DNA from: Branchiostoma floridae
Lineage: Eukaryota > Chordata > Leptocardii > Amphioxiformes > Branchiostomatidae
Length of the DNA stretch: 64,000 bases
NCBI RefSeq assembly: GCF_000003815.2
Contig: NC_049990.1
Span: 6,405,692 to 6,469,691 of the forward strand
Direction of reading: 5' to 3'
Part shown: positions 63,454 to 64,000 of the stretch, one piece after another
Position numbering within the stretch: position 1 is the first letter of the stretch
How the letters are laid out: each line of letters opens with the position of its first letter
Translations under genes and position numbers: made by a program
The notes under the pieces: model-generated
Seen by the model: only the letters and a program-made list of their open reading frames with translations
What the model was told of the DNA's origin: nothing
Databases searched by the model: none

Positions 63454-64000
63454 AAATGTGTGGATACCAAGCTACAAAAACAGTGACTTCATTTGTATCT
63501 TAGTGGACTTGTATTTTAACATTAAAATCAAATCATATTGAATCAAAAATTGAACCAGCCATGTTTCTACCTTTTCTTTTTCTCATAGTAGTCGTATTAA
63601 GTATACCAAAAAAAACAAACAAATATCAATATCACAATACGATCACAATATGAAAGTGTGTCAGACTAAGTCTACATTGTGCTGCAATCTGTGTTAATGG
63701 ATGATCCCAAATGGGAGCCCAAAGCCGAGTTCGACGGCTGGACACCCTGCCTTGGCACGTTTGGAACCTAGGTTTTGACCCAGCAAGATAGAATACAAAA
63801 TAGAAAGCCCGATAAAAACGACTAAAAAAACAGACTAACCTCTGCTTGGAGAGTATGGAAAACCCTGCCGCGGCACGTTTGGAACTGGGCTCGGAAGTGT
63901 TGGAATCTGCCGCGGCACGTTTGGAAAACCCTGCCGCGGCACGTTTGGAACTGGGCTCGGAAGTGTTGGAATCTGCCGCGGCACGTTTGGAAACCCTGCC

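Larger units (their letters stand above)
62499..64000. mobile_element. Large foldback element with tandem-repeat arms (incomplete)
   Basis: The left arm (62499-62880) is a 66-bp tandem array. Each unit has two half-units of the form TTCCAAACGTGCCGCGGCAG. It ends in GTCGAGTCGGCTTTGGGCTC. The right side (63703-63772 and 63858-64000) carries the same sequences inverted (GAGCCCAAAGCCGAGTTCGA, CCGCGGCACGTTTGGAA). Inside is a long hairpin (62941-63050), itself flanked by the inverted block TGGTCCCTTATCTA / TAGATAAGGGACCA. The overall plan resembles FB/TU-type foldback transposons. The left end is hidden by the gap and the right end runs off the window. The NVPRQ-type frames are repeat artefacts. 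Confidence 0.75.

Overview
The window is eukaryotic. Its genes are split by GT-AG introns, and the introns are full of SINEs, MITEs and microsatellites. It carries animal housekeeping and transport genes, with no prokaryotic operons and no CRISPR. The proteins look like invertebrate deuterostome orthologues, and the compact genes with many small MITEs suggest a lancelet (Branchiostoma). The organism is an inference, because no species-diagnostic gene is present.

Layout: (1) 1-2734 has no recognised gene, only repeats. (2) 2735-8335 (+) holds the last 12 exons of a SMYD-type SET/MYND lysine methyltransferase; the 5' exon(s) were not found. (3) 10680-39008 (-) is a complete ABCC4/MRP4-like ABC transporter, convergent with SMYD. 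All 29 exon positions join in frame to 1344 aa. (4) 41805-48432 (-) is a complete five-exon FIS1 of 152 aa. (5) 48746-56385 (+) is a complete 13-exon glutathione reductase, head-to-head with FIS1 across 313 bp that contain a palindromic CRE. (6) 60993-61598 (-) is the last two exons of a gene I do not recognise. (7) 61660-64000 is repeats: a CTCA microsatellite, a minisatellite made of DR1 nuclear-receptor motifs, and one end of a large foldback element. Two 100-N assembly gaps lie at 39883-39982 and 62399-62498.

The most interesting region is the ABCC4-like gene. It appears to be a combinatorial isoform locus. It has two candidate first exons in the same splice phase (1a, 1b). It has two homologous 164-nt versions of exon 7, which covers a membrane hairpin of the first transmembrane domain. 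Because 164 is not a multiple of three, exactly one version must be used to keep the frame. It also has two homologous terminal exons, of which only the distal one ends in a PDZ-ligand tail (ETSV). Up to eight proteins are possible. The intron before exon 22 also holds a ladder of decaying copies of the 5' part of that exon.

The remaining genes have coherent roles but no obvious shared pathway. ABCC4-type pumps export organic anions and cyclic nucleotides, FIS1 marks mitochondria for fission, and GSR regenerates glutathione in cytosol and mitochondria. The shared FIS1/GSR promoter is therefore a mitochondrial/redox pair. Several non-autonomous DNA transposons are bounded to the base by perfect target-site duplications (8, 8, 9 and 11 bp).
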